The notes beneath the pieces are model-generated. The model was not told the origin of the DNA. It made no database searches and saw only the letters and a list, made by a program, of their open reading frames with translations. This document shows, in pieces, positions 1 through 8,486 of a DNA stretch of 64,000 nucleotides; position 1 is the first letter of the stretch, and each line of letters starts with the position of its first letter. Origin of the DNA: Desulfovibrio piger. GTDB taxonomy: Bacteria > Desulfobacterota > Desulfovibrionia > Desulfovibrionales > Desulfovibrionaceae. The position numbers were made by a program, and so were the translations under genes. The stretch lies in assembly GCF_951793255.1 (NCBI RefSeq), contig NZ_OX636706.1, positions 124,001 to 188,000 on the forward strand, written 5' to 3'.

Positions 1-455
1 GTTTTCTCCAAAGGATACAGGCCAAAGCAAGGTAAAGTAGCCCCATAAAATTGACGAGGTAACAACAGTAGCGAGTGCGCAAGCTCCGAAAACCCTTCAA
101 CCAGGCGAATGTCCGCTCTACTACCCAACGGCGGGCAGGAGTCCTCCAGCGGTCCCGAACTTCTTCCCCCCGGCTGCGGATATGCTCCTCAAATCCGTTT
201 ACGTAGACTTCTTCGCTGACTCGCGGGTAGTCATAGCCCTTGTCCAGACAGAGATGGCGTACGGCAGACCCCAGAAACCAGCCGCCCATTTCCCGGGAGT
301 TCTTCAGCGTCGCTTCTATCAGGCGGCTGTCATGAACATTGGCACCTGTGACTGTCACTCCCAGAGGAATACCCTGACCATCCACATGGAGATGTATCTT
401 GCCGCCGCTTCGGCCCCTGTCCGTCGGGTTGCGTCCAAGGCCCTCAGTCGCTGAT
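1..455 (-). CDS. IS5-family transposase, C-terminal DDE frame (orfB), partial
   Basis: Translating the minus strand in the frame +1 (equivalently -2) to orfA gives an uninterrupted DDE half: KIHLHVDGQG, then the second aspartate in CLDKGYDYP, then the glutamate region WVVERTFAWLKGF, ending CILWRK at the window edge. It has no start of its own near 455 and is expected to be made as a fusion with orfA by frameshifting at the A run. It is cut by the left edge. Confidence 0.8.
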
Positions 456-806
456 TTTTTGAGAGCGCGTCGGGGCTTGCAGCAAGGTGCCGTCCATAGC
501 CTGCCATTGGGCGTCGACGCCGACCTTTTCCCCATATTCAGCAAGAAGGATGCGAAAAATCTCCGCCATGATGCCAGCTTTGTTCCATCGCTGGAAGTGC
601 TCGTGGACAGTGCTTTTTGATCCATAGCAGGCGGGAAGCATGGCCCATTGGCATCCAGTCCGGCATTTGTAGAGGATTCCTGCCAGAACCGTGCGCTGCG
701 CAAGCGGTTTGCTGCCGCCGCTTCTTTTTCGTTTGAACGGGGCAAGGAGAGGCTCGATACGTTCCCACAGCTCATCAGGCACATCACGAAAATCTGTTTG
801 TTTCAT
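444..806 (-). CDS. IS5-family transposase, N-terminal frame (orfA)
   Basis: A 120-residue protein with the N-terminal domain of IS5-type transposases (DELWERIEPLL, CRTGCQWAMLP). It carries the first catalytic aspartate in AMDGTLLQAP near its C-terminus. It stops at 444 just after a run of six A (RNA sense) at 455-460. The rest of the DDE domain lies in another frame downstream, so full transposase needs ribosomal frameshifting at the A run, as in two-frame IS427-type members of this family. Confidence 0.85.
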   Translation of the reverse strand: MKQTDFRDVPDELWERIEPLLAPFKRKRSGGSKPLAQRTVLAGILYKCRTGCQWAMLPACYGSKSTVHEHFQRWNKAGIMAEIFRILLAEYGEKVGVDAQWQAMDGTLLQAPTRSQKISD

Positions 807-860
807 GGGACGAGATTACCACACCTTTTAAAATCAAAAAACATGCCGGACATCCTCTAA

Positions 861-1254
861 GCATCATAATGACGATCAACAGCAGCAACATCAGCGGATA
901 GGCCAATGCGCCGATCAGGCTCTTTCTGATACTGCTTTTCGCATCCAAGACTTTGCTGGCCAGCAGCAGACCTCCCGCCAAGCGACTGCTGTCTTGAGCC
1001 GAGCTAATGAGCAGTGTTTCTTCGCGGCTGGCCAGTCCATCCAGTGCCGCGCCCAAGGTGCGCCCGCGTCCCAGCTTGTGCAGGATATGTGCATAGACTT
1101 TGACCAGAGGGGACTTCCGCTCTTCTGCCTGGAACTTGAGCAGGCGAAGCGCCTCATGCAGATGCATCCGGTTCTGAAGGAGTTTGGCTAGCTGTTTCCA
1201 GATGCGAGACCTCACCCTTGTGTTAAATGCCAGACGTGCAATCAAATCAGGCAT
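861..1254 (-). pseudogene. pilR: PilR-type inner-membrane pilus platform protein, truncated by the IS element
   Basis: About 131 authentic residues of a type II secretion F/PilC-family inner-membrane protein remain, starting MPDLIARLAF. They contain the cytoplasmic helix bundle and the start of the first membrane segment (LAYPLMLLLLIVIMML). After about 861 the frame runs into the insertion sequence and ends at 784 with unrelated residues. IncI1 PilR is a platform protein of roughly 350 residues that anchors the thin pilus. The start overlaps the end of pilQ by 8 bases. The 3' part of the gene should lie on the far side of the IS, outside the window. Thin-pilus assembly is likely disabled unless the IS excises. 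Confidence 0.75.
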
Positions 1255-2845
1255 GTTGGCCTCTTTTGCCGGATTCCACGTCGGCATTTATGGGCATGGC
1301 CAGCATTTCTTCAGTAATGGCAGGATCAAGGTCACCCGACATGATGAGGTGGCGAGCATGCTCCAAGTAGGTCATGCCTCCCAGATCGGAGAGCCAATAC
1401 TTTTTTGCCTCCTCATGCTGCCGCTGGCGCAACAGAGCTAGAAGCTGGCGATCTACCGCAATCACTTCCGCTACAACCGTTTGCCTATGCAGCCCCGGAT
1501 GGCCGGATTCCATGCAGTGTTTGCAGCCGCTTCCCCGGATGCAGACTTCATCGAGACAGTCGTCCGGCATGGAGTTCCGCAACCTGCCCAGCAGATCGGG
1601 AGCAATGGCATCCGGGTGATCCTTCAGACGTATCTTGCAGTACGGGCAGAGCTTGGGGACAAGCCGCTGAAACACCAGGCCAGACAACACGATGGGGTCA
1701 CAGACGATGTTAAGGGGATCAGCGACACGGGAACGGAGTTGAACATCCAGACGCTGGATGATGCCCAGAGCGTCGGCGGCGTGGATGGTGGCCCAGACCG
1801 CATTACCGGACAATGCGACCTCAATGGTGGCCAGCGCGGCTTCGGCATAGCGGATTTCACCGATCATCACGGTGTCAGTATCATCTCGGTTGGTGCCCGC
1901 GATTGCATTGGTATAGGCGTCGCCTCGCTCATCTCCCTCTTTGGAGTTGACGGGGATTTGGTACATCCCCCGGATCGGCTTCTCTGGGGGGTCTTCGATG
2001 GACAGAAAGTTGTCCCCCGGACGTTCTTCGATCAACGCTTCCATGCAGTGTGCCAGCGCCGTCGATTTACCGGAGCCGGTAGGCCCGGAGATAAAGACGA
2101 TACCAGTTCTGGCCGCAAGCGTCCGAAAAAGCCTGGTCTGGGCTTGGGCAAGTCGTTTGGTTCCCGCCTGGTCAACAACCTCTATCGTCTCGTTCGTATA
2201 TCCCAGCTTGGCCAATCTCTCTTCCAGACTGCCGGAAGCACCCGACGTGTCATGCAACAGGCGTAGCGGCATAAACGTTCCCTTGCCGTCAGGTGCCCCA
2301 TCGCATTCAATAGGTTCGGAATGGATACGAACAGAGTACAGGCCTTGCGGCAGGTAGTCCCGATTGATGATACGACCATCAAGCCGAGATATGGGATCAA
2401 AAGCAGGAGCATCCTGTGCAGCACCAAGATGCTCATAAATTGTTCGGATCATATGTCGTCCTGTTTCGGCATCGAACTCCATATCATCACGCAACAGGCC
2501 AAGCACACGAAAGCGTGTGCGTACATGCGTTCCCATATCCGCTATATGTATATCCGTTGCGCCAGCCTTGAAGCCACGTGCAATCAAGTCAATCGCCAAC
2601 TGCTGGACTTCGTTGTCACCTATGCCACTACGGGAGGCATAGCGAGAAAATTCAGCATCAAAACGGCTAGGCGGGACAAAAGAAAATGCTTTTATGCCCA
2701 TAACTGCCAAATTTGATGCAAAATTTATGAATGCCATATTCCCCTGAATCTCATCAGACACAATCAATGAGTCATCCATCAGGGCGATACGAGCACGGAT
2801 TTGATCGGGAAGATCGCTGATAAGCTGCGTTATGCGGGTATGCAC
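1247..2845 (-). CDS. pilQ: PilQ-type pilus assembly ATPase
   Basis: A 532-residue GspE/PilB-superfamily ATPase that powers pilus subunit assembly from the cytoplasm. Walker A GPTGSGKS is at residues 254-261. It is followed by an Asp-box region (SIEDPPEKP) and a Walker B-like stretch ending in IGEIRYAEAA, then the His-box ATIHAADA. A tetracysteine zinc site (CPYC ... CKHC) sits in the C-terminal part as in assembly ATPases of type IV pili. It lies between pilP and the broken pilR and overlaps pilR by 8 bases. The order pilO-pilP-pilQ-pilR is that of IncI1-type thin pili used in liquid mating. Confidence 0.85.
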   Translation of the reverse strand: MHTRITQLISDLPDQIRARIALMDDSLIVSDEIQGNMAFINFASNLAVMGIKAFSFVPPSRFDAEFSRYASRSGIGDNEVQQLAIDLIARGFKAGATDIHIADMGTHVRTRFRVLGLLRDDMEFDAETGRHMIRTIYEHLGAAQDAPAFDPISRLDGRIINRDYLPQGLYSVRIHSEPIECDGAPDGKGTFMPLRLLHDTSGASGSLEERLAKLGYTNETIEVVDQAGTKRLAQAQTRLFRTLAARTGIVFISGPTGSGKSTALAHCMEALIEERPGDNFLSIEDPPEKPIRGMYQIPVNSKEGDERGDAYTNAIAGTNRDDTDTVMIGEIRYAEAALATIEVALSGNAVWATIHAADALGIIQRLDVQLRSRVADPLNIVCDPIVLSGLVFQRLVPKLCPYCKIRLKDHPDAIAPDLLGRLRNSMPDDCLDEVCIRGSGCKHCMESGHPGLHRQTVVAEVIAVDRQLLALLRQRQHEEAKKYWLSDLGGMTYLEHARHLIMSGDLDPAITEEMLAMPINADVESGKRGQHA

Positions 2846-2857
2846 TTTCCCTATCCT

Positions 2858-3478
2858 CTATTCAAACGGTATCGTTGAAGACTTCCCCGATTTGTGAATG
2901 GTCACTCCTTTGCGCGTCACATGCAGCCGTCCGCCATTAAACAGCGATCCATTATTGATCGTGACCGTGTGTCCATCCGCCATTCGCAGTGTCGCAGACA
3001 GCCTCCCCTCAATGCCCTGGACAGAAACAACAGCAAGACGTCTGGATGGAGCCGAAGCCGCAGAATCGGGCGTTGATGAACTTTTGGGGGCCGCAGGTGG
3101 AGGTGTCAGGCTGGGCAATACCAACTCCTGCTTGGAGGGCTGGCTAAGGTCTTGCAGACGCTTTTCCAGCTCACGGATGCGCACTTCCTGCTTCAGCAGC
3201 TGCTCATGGCCACGTTTGCGCGTCAGTTCCCCCAGCGTGCTGGGCGAGTTCAAGTCTTGGGCGATGGGGGCCAAGCCGGTTTCTCCCTTTGGAGTCTGCG
3301 TCGGCAGCTTAGGAGGCTTTACCTGTGCCTGCGGAATCTGCTTCGGGGTTGTCTTGGATGGAATTACCGGTGCAGGAGACGAGGACAATATCTGCCATGC
3401 CACAGCTCCCAGCACGATTATTGAGGCCAAGCCAAGGCCTCCCCAAACAAGAAGGCGTTTCTTTTTAATGTCTTGCAT
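2858..3478 (-). CDS. pilP: PilP-type pilus biogenesis protein
   Basis: A 206-residue bitopic protein. A positively charged start (MQDIKKKR) precedes one membrane segment (GLGLASIIVLGAVAWQIL). Then come a proline-rich periplasmic linker, a short coiled coil (KQEVRIRELEKRLQDL) and a C-terminal domain with the VSVQGIEGRLSATL and GSLFNGGRLHVTRKGVTI blocks typical of PilP, which links the inner-membrane complex to the secretin. The start at 3478 is chosen because AAGGGG lies just upstream; it overlaps pilO by 14 bases. Position between pilO and pilQ supports the call. Confidence 0.75.
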   Translation of the reverse strand: MQDIKKKRLLVWGGLGLASIIVLGAVAWQILSSSPAPVIPSKTTPKQIPQAQVKPPKLPTQTPKGETGLAPIAQDLNSPSTLGELTRKRGHEQLLKQEVRIRELEKRLQDLSQPSKQELVLPSLTPPPAAPKSSSTPDSAASAPSRRLAVVSVQGIEGRLSATLRMADGHTVTINNGSLFNGGRLHVTRKGVTIHKSGKSSTIPFE

Positions 3479-4772
3479 AAATTTTCCCCTTGACTGCCCA
3501 TTTTCCATCAAACTTTATGGATTCAACACACAATCCTGGGATTGCGGTCAGAAATTCAAACAGCCCTACTTTCTCTCCAGCCCTGTAATCCATCAAAATA
3601 TCGGGTAGTTCGGAGATCTCCCATGTACCTTCGTGCCACGGTGCTATGATTTTCGTTTTTTTGTCGATATTGCGTGTTTTCTGCGCTTTGAACTGAGGCA
3701 AGGACAGTCGTGCCCCAGATGCCTGTGTCACGTCCGAAAGCAACGCAGTTGCTTGCTTGCGATCCACCAACGCATGGTGATCTGTTCCTGGCCCGTCCAT
3801 AAGGCGAGCGGAACTACGCAGCGTTACAGGGATAGACGACCGGGCTGTAAGCATGTCTTTACCGTCCAGCATCGCCCCGCTTGGTAGCGTCGTAAACGTC
3901 GCTCCTTCAGCGTATTGCCATTCAATGTTGATCTTTTGTCCAATGCATGAGGCAGACTTCAACTCCCAGCCATTCGACGCCAGGGGGAGAGCCAGCAGGC
4001 CAGGTAGACACGCTGCGGCAGCATCAGAGGCTAAGGGCTGTTGTTGCCACTCCATAGGGAAAAATCGTTCAGGATGACGTTGCATGTCTTCCATGCGTGC
4101 GGCGTGTTCCTGCTTGCGCAGCACCGCAGATTCCAGGGCAGCCTTTTCCGTAAAATGGTCATAGATAAAGAAGGTTCCCAGCATGATAGCCAGCAGTATC
4201 CCCAGGATCGTCAAACGCAGGATCGTGCTTCGGGAGGCCATGCTGCGCAAATTTGACAGATGACCTTTGGCTATGAGCTTGTCCAAAGTAGAGAACTGGA
4301 TATGTTCTTCAAGCCAGAGTTCACTTTCGCGAATCGACTCGTAGTGTTCGACTGGAAGGCCAGAGAATTTTTCCAACAGTGAGGCGAACGACGCTGCTTC
4401 TTCGGAGCTGAAGAAGACCTGATCCCCATACTCGCTGACCACGCCATCTATCCGAAGATGAAGCCACCAAAACTCTTTGGCAGGGCCCAAAGCAGGATCA
4501 GGGGCACACAGCTTGAATATCCCCAGAAAAGAGTCTGGACAGCGCAGACAAGAGCACAAGGCCGTTGCCGAGGAATAGTTAGACCACGTCTCTACAGTTC
4601 CAAGGCCATACTGTATGCCCTGCGTTGTCGTGCGCCTTGCCGCAGCGTTAAACTCCTCATCCTGGAGTTCGGACAGCGCCTTATGCCCCATGTGCCCCAA
4701 TCGCTGCCGGACAGGAGCCATCCAGCGCAAGCCAAGCACCCACGTCGTTTTTTTGAGGGTGATAAGCTCCAT
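3465..4772 (-). CDS. pilO: PilO-type pilus accessory protein
   Basis: A 435-residue protein with one central membrane helix (RLTILGILLAIMLGTFFIYDHF, around residue 190), a cytoplasmic N-terminal half and a periplasmic C-terminal half. This is the layout of IncI1 PilO (PilO2 family), an inner-membrane partner of the pilus machine. It sits directly after pilN (3 bases) and before pilP, as in thin-pilus operons. Residue-level motifs are weak in this family, so the name rests on length, topology and gene order. Confidence 0.7.
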   Translation of the reverse strand: MELITLKKTTWVLGLRWMAPVRQRLGHMGHKALSELQDEEFNAAARRTTTQGIQYGLGTVETWSNYSSATALCSCLRCPDSFLGIFKLCAPDPALGPAKEFWWLHLRIDGVVSEYGDQVFFSSEEAASFASLLEKFSGLPVEHYESIRESELWLEEHIQFSTLDKLIAKGHLSNLRSMASRSTILRLTILGILLAIMLGTFFIYDHFTEKAALESAVLRKQEHAARMEDMQRHPERFFPMEWQQQPLASDAAAACLPGLLALPLASNGWELKSASCIGQKINIEWQYAEGATFTTLPSGAMLDGKDMLTARSSIPVTLRSSARLMDGPGTDHHALVDRKQATALLSDVTQASGARLSLPQFKAQKTRNIDKKTKIIAPWHEGTWEISELPDILMDYRAGEKVGLFEFLTAIPGLCVESIKFDGKWAVKGKIYARH

Positions 4773-4775
4773 AGC

Positions 4776-6353
4776 CTAATCCTCTGTCCCGCCACCGGCG
4801 GCTTCGACTTCAATCGTGATAACCAGTAATGTCTTGGCGTACTCCCCGGAGCCACCGAAATTTAATAACCCCAGAGACTTGGAAAGCTGTTGGGCCTGAT
4901 CTTGGAATCCGGCCAGCACAAGAGTCTGCCCAAGTTGCATAGTGCTTCTCTGGCTGAACGCCCGCGTGCTTGTTTTGGGAAGCTGGACGGTCAAATCACT
5001 GGTAGTAAATTCGGTCAACTCGTCCAGGTTGGAGAGGTTGATGCTGTACTGGAGGAGTACCCGCCGCCGATCCAGAATGTGAGGGATCACAGTCATGGCA
5101 AAGCCCGTCGTCACTTCCCCTGGAGTGATTTCCGTCGTCTGACCATAGTCCGATTGCGATGAAGATGACCCTGCCAGATAGGCAATGCGTTTGATGGCCT
5201 GGATCGGAACAGGCTGGTTGGAGAGAACAAGACCGCCCCCGGACGTAACCTGTGTGGCATTGCCCCATGCCTTCAAAGCACGCAGAACGCCGGTGGAGTT
5301 CTTCAGCTTGCCGTTGACGATGGTAGCCGAGGCGGACGAGCTACTGCCGAGAGAGGCCAGACTGCCTGCGACCACGGAAACATCGTCGTTGGCGAACAGT
5401 ACCTGCATGTCGATACCGGCCTCATTGGTGTCCGTGACTTCCAGAGCCCAGACATGCACGGTCAACGCGACCTGGCGGGACAAGCGTTTGTTTATGTCCG
5501 CGATGTACTTCTCCACCTGCCGGACGTTATCCGCATAGTCCCGGACAGTGATGGTTCCAGCAGCCTGATTGCCGACGACACTCCCTTCGGAAGACAACAG
5601 CTCTTTGACAGCCTTTTCGGTATCCGCCCAAATGTCGAACTTGTAATTCGTCGTGTTGGACTGTGCCGTCTGGCTCGACGTGTCGGAAGTCGCTACCGTC
5701 TGGTTGATATTGCTGCCCCCGATGCTGGAGCGCGACGTTTCCCTGGATTTGTTGGTAATCTGATCTTTGTATTCCCGCTTGCCTGGAGCGCCCAGAATCG
5801 TAAATGTCCGCACGACAAGGCGTGAGAATACAACAGTTTTTGTCTTGGAGTCGAAATCCCACCCGTACCCACTAGCGACTGCCACATGATCCAGAAGGCC
5901 ACGCAGCGGCCCCTCATAGGATACATTGAGTAAACGCGAACCGCCGCTGGCTCCGGGATCAAGCAAGTCAGGCAATTCAAGGGCGGGAGGCGTGCCAGCT
6001 TTTGCGGGCTTTCCCCCCTTACTGATGGGAGCGGGATCAGCGCCGACCTGGACAGTCAACGCGGTCAAATCGGTTATAGTTGCAGCAATATCACTCAATG
6101 TGCCGCGCTTGCGCAGCATGACCCTGGTATTCAGTTCCGCCTGTGAGGCCTCATCAGCACGAATGGGCACGGCCTTAACCCCAACGTAAGGTTCCGCGAC
6201 GACATCAACGGCTTTCGACCGTGAGAGTGTCGTGAAATCCTTCCCCTTACCCTCGATCAGTTCCTGGTCAGGAGCGTTCTTATGAGAACAACCAACCAGA
6301 GCCACGCCGAGGAGCAGAAGCATGATGCTGCAAATGATGCGGCTTGTTTTCAT
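4776..6353 (-). CDS. pilN: PilN-type lipoprotein secretin
   Basis: A 525-residue outer-membrane secretin. The signal peptide ends in a lipobox (ALVGC, Cys22), so the mature protein is lipid-anchored. The middle holds N-domain repeats (LLNVSYEGPLRGLLDHVA; GTITVRDYADNVRQVEKYI). The C-terminal part is a secretin domain with the LSRQVALTVHVWALEV entry and the QLGQTLVLAGFQDQA exit. It forms the outer-membrane pore through which the type IVb pilus emerges, like BfpB and IncI1 PilN. It is followed at once by pilO. Confidence 0.85.
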   Translation of the reverse strand: MKTSRIICSIMLLLLGVALVGCSHKNAPDQELIEGKGKDFTTLSRSKAVDVVAEPYVGVKAVPIRADEASQAELNTRVMLRKRGTLSDIAATITDLTALTVQVGADPAPISKGGKPAKAGTPPALELPDLLDPGASGGSRLLNVSYEGPLRGLLDHVAVASGYGWDFDSKTKTVVFSRLVVRTFTILGAPGKREYKDQITNKSRETSRSSIGGSNINQTVATSDTSSQTAQSNTTNYKFDIWADTEKAVKELLSSEGSVVGNQAAGTITVRDYADNVRQVEKYIADINKRLSRQVALTVHVWALEVTDTNEAGIDMQVLFANDDVSVVAGSLASLGSSSSASATIVNGKLKNSTGVLRALKAWGNATQVTSGGGLVLSNQPVPIQAIKRIAYLAGSSSSQSDYGQTTEITPGEVTTGFAMTVIPHILDRRRVLLQYSINLSNLDELTEFTTSDLTVQLPKTSTRAFSQRSTMQLGQTLVLAGFQDQAQQLSKSLGLLNFGGSGEYAKTLLVITIEVEAAGGGTED

Positions 6354-6410
6354 GGTATTTTTTCCAATGTTTATTTTTTTACATAAAAAAATAGTTATAT
6401 CTTTACAGCT

Positions 6411-7634
6411 TTAATGCTCAGATACTTCCATCACCTTGTTTCCTTGGTAGATCGTTACGCGCAGAGCCAGGCCGTTGGCCTGAAGAGCGGCAAAGAAGTG
6501 CTTGACGGCATCCAGGAACTCACCCCTGAATGTCGCGTCGCTCCGCATTTCATAGTCATGCTGGGCATTCCAGATCAGGCTGTACCCGGCAACAGCAGCC
6601 CAGCCTTCCATTGTCGAACGGAGCATTTCCCGTTTATGAATTTCCCATACGGGCACCTCTACAGGTGTCTCCAGCGTCGTGCTCACTGCGGGCATGACGA
6701 CCGCGGGAGTCGCTGCGGGAACTTCCGCGGGCTTCTCCGGAGCAGGGGGATTGCTCCCTGGAACGGGAGGTGTCGCGGAAATTGGTGTATAGGGGACAGG
6801 CTTACCCGGCTGTGTTTTTTCCAGGGTCAGGGAAGGAGAGGTCTGGGTTTTCGTAGGCAGTACCGCTGGAGCCGGTACAGGTGTTGGTGCGGATACCGGT
6901 TCAGTATGCTCAGGCACAGGTACAGGGGCAGCTACCGGAATTGTTCCCGCTGGAGGCTCAGACAAATAGACCTGATAGCCCTTCATCAAGGTCGCATTGG
7001 CTCCAACGCAGTTCCATCGGCAGAAATCCTTCACCGGTACGCGGTTCCGCCGAGCTATGGCTGCCGCAGTCCCGGTCTTTCTCACCGGATAGGTTTTTAC
7101 TTGCGGGGCCTGAGCCGCAACCGGCGTCGGGTCTGGCGTTTTCACGGCAGGTTCCTTGGAGGGAAGAGCTTGTGTGTCCGCCGACGGGTAGCCAGGCAAA
7201 GGGCGTGAAGAAACGGGTTGTTTGTCTTCAACAGGCGCATCCAGCCCTTTCACGACTTCGCGAGTCATGCTGAACAGCTCACCATCGGAACAGCGAATCT
7301 GGGCATATCCCAGAGCAGGCGTTCCATTGCCGTCCATCACATCAAGACTGTAGCTCACCTCAAGACCAGATGGGTTCAAGGCAAAACCATCCTCCCGAAG
7401 TCGCTGTTCCAACGTCTCCCCAAACGTCCCAGGGGCACGATGCAGCGCGATTGCAGTGTGAGCGGGAGCATGACGACGGCTCAATTCCTCAGCCGCTTGT
7501 TCCGCAAGGATGCGGGCGTCATTGCCGTAATCGTTACTCAGCCCATCAAAAGAGCCTGACGCACTGCGCTGATGAAGGCAGCCTGAGCCTGATGCAATCG
7601 CAAGGCAAAGGAGCAAAAGGATATATTTTTTCAT
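6411..7634 (-). CDS. pilL: PilL-like lipoprotein with LysM-like and TcpQ-type domains
   Basis: A 407-residue lipoprotein; the start at 7634 (MKKYILLLLC) gives a signal peptide with the lipobox GSGC (Cys19). The middle has a degenerate LysM-like segment (GTAAAIARRNRVPVKDF, then LMKGYQVYLS), then a long Pro/Thr/Val-rich linker. The C-terminus (WAAVAGYSLIWNAQHDYEM, then GNKVMEV) matches the TcpQ/PilL fold found in secretin-associated proteins. It heads the pil genes and probably pilots or stabilises the PilN pore at the cell wall. The Pro-rich linker is long for the family. The LysM call is by pattern only. Confidence 0.7.
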   Translation of the reverse strand: MKKYILLLLCLAIASGSGCLHQRSASGSFDGLSNDYGNDARILAEQAAEELSRRHAPAHTAIALHRAPGTFGETLEQRLREDGFALNPSGLEVSYSLDVMDGNGTPALGYAQIRCSDGELFSMTREVVKGLDAPVEDKQPVSSRPLPGYPSADTQALPSKEPAVKTPDPTPVAAQAPQVKTYPVRKTGTAAAIARRNRVPVKDFCRWNCVGANATLMKGYQVYLSEPPAGTIPVAAPVPVPEHTEPVSAPTPVPAPAVLPTKTQTSPSLTLEKTQPGKPVPYTPISATPPVPGSNPPAPEKPAEVPAATPAVVMPAVSTTLETPVEVPVWEIHKREMLRSTMEGWAAVAGYSLIWNAQHDYEMRSDATFRGEFLDAVKHFFAALQANGLALRVTIYQGNKVMEVSEH

Positions 7635-7639
7635 AGCAA

Positions 7640-7942
7640 TCACTTGTTGCCGAAGGCTTTTTGACTTCGCCAGCGGCTTGACTTTGACTGGTAAAGAATC
7701 TGTTGCTTGATGTGGCGCATCCAAACCTTACTCATCAAAGGATCAATCCTGGCCATACGGCGTAAGATAAAGATTGAGGAGATCCAGAACAGCAGCGCTG
7801 CCAGCCCAGAAATAGCCGTCATTCCTCCCACTCCAACCAGCAAGGCGATCAATGCGCTCGTCATCGCCAATTCGCGTTCCGCCCCTAGTACAAGATTGTG
7901 TCTGTGCAGAGATTGATGGACAGGAATGTGACGTTGCTCCAT
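7640..7942 (-). CDS. trbD: TrbD (VirB3-like) conjugation protein
   Basis: A 100-residue inner-membrane protein with a hydrophobic hairpin (ALIALLVGVGGMTAISGLAALLFWISSIFIL) after a short N-terminal stretch containing PVHQSLHR, typical of TrbD/VirB3 proteins of type IV secretion. Its start overlaps the stop of the pilin gene (TAATG arrangement at 7942), so the two are translationally coupled. TrbE, the usual next gene, is not found downstream; pilL follows instead. Confidence 0.8.
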   Translation of the reverse strand: MEQRHIPVHQSLHRHNLVLGAERELAMTSALIALLVGVGGMTAISGLAALLFWISSIFILRRMARIDPLMSKVWMRHIKQQILYQSKSSRWRSQKAFGNK

Positions 7943-8262
7943 TACAAAACAGCCCCGGAAAAGCTGAAGATCGAATTTACCATGCTACCAGCAAACGCGA
8001 TGAACGAGATGCCGAAGACAACCGACAACAACAGCTTGAAACCGCCTGAAATATCATCTTTATTCATGATGAAGATGAGGCCGCAGATCGCCATCGCCAC
8101 GATGCTGATGTATTTACCGGCGGGTCCTGTGATAGTATTGACAACCTTTTCGAGAGGGCTGGAAAATTCTGTGATCCCGCCACTGGCCAGAGCCATTTCA
8201 GGGAAAGCCACGACTACGGCCGCCAAGGCGATAAAGAACAAGGAATATTTCTTTCTGAGCAT
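7942..8262 (-). CDS. trbC: TrbC/VirB2-type conjugative pilin
   Basis: A 106-residue pre-pilin. The start at 8262 (MLRKKYSLFF) gives a signal peptide cleaved near MALA/SGG. The mature part has two hydrophobic helices (YISIVAMAICGLIFIM and FKLLLSVVFGISFIAFAGS) divided by a short charged loop, the usual form of VirB2/TrbC pilins. It lies between trbB and trbD as in P-type conjugation systems. Confidence 0.85.
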   Translation of the reverse strand: MLRKKYSLFFIALAAVVVAFPEMALASGGITEFSSPLEKVVNTITGPAGKYISIVAMAICGLIFIMNKDDISGGFKLLLSVVFGISFIAFAGSMVNSIFSFSGAVL

Positions 8263-8291
8263 TTTATTCTCCTCATTGAAACTTGTTTTTC

Positions 8292-8486
8292 TTAATGTTT
8301 TCTGTCTATAAAGATAAAGAATATCCCCACAATACAAAATACAAAATATGTTATATATTTGAATATGGGATGTGATATTATTTTAATAACCGCTTCAGGA
8401 TTTGCGTAGCACAGCAGTACTATAAAAACTGCAAGCAATGTAAAGAGATTATTTTTATATCGACGTATATATGATTTGAGTTTCAT
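8292..8486 (-). CDS. Small two-helix membrane protein
   Basis: A protein of about 64 residues (start MKLKSYIRRYKNN) with two predicted membrane helices (FTLLAVFIVLLCYA and YITYFVFCIVGIFFIFI). It overlaps the 3' end of trbB by 32 bases and precedes the pilin gene. Its DNA is visibly richer in A/T than its neighbours. I do not recognise the family; a second pilin-like or entry-exclusion protein is possible but unsupported. Confidence 0.45.
   Translation of the reverse strand: MKLKSYIRRYKNNLFTLLAVFIVLLCYANPEAVIKIISHPIFKYITYFVFCIVGIFFIFIDRKH

Larger units (their letters stand above)
1..856 (-). mobile_element. IS5-family insertion sequence, cut by the window edge
   Basis: Two overlapping transposase frames run leftwards and the element extends past base 1. 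The right end lies at about 856: the pilus gene pilR reads normally to about 861 and then loses all similarity. The bases at the junction are CTAA (857-860), which fit the YTAR target preferred by IS5-type elements. The terminal bases, read outward from the transposase start, are GAGGATGTCCGGCATG. The left inverted repeat is outside the window, so the target duplication cannot be confirmed. Confidence 0.8.
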
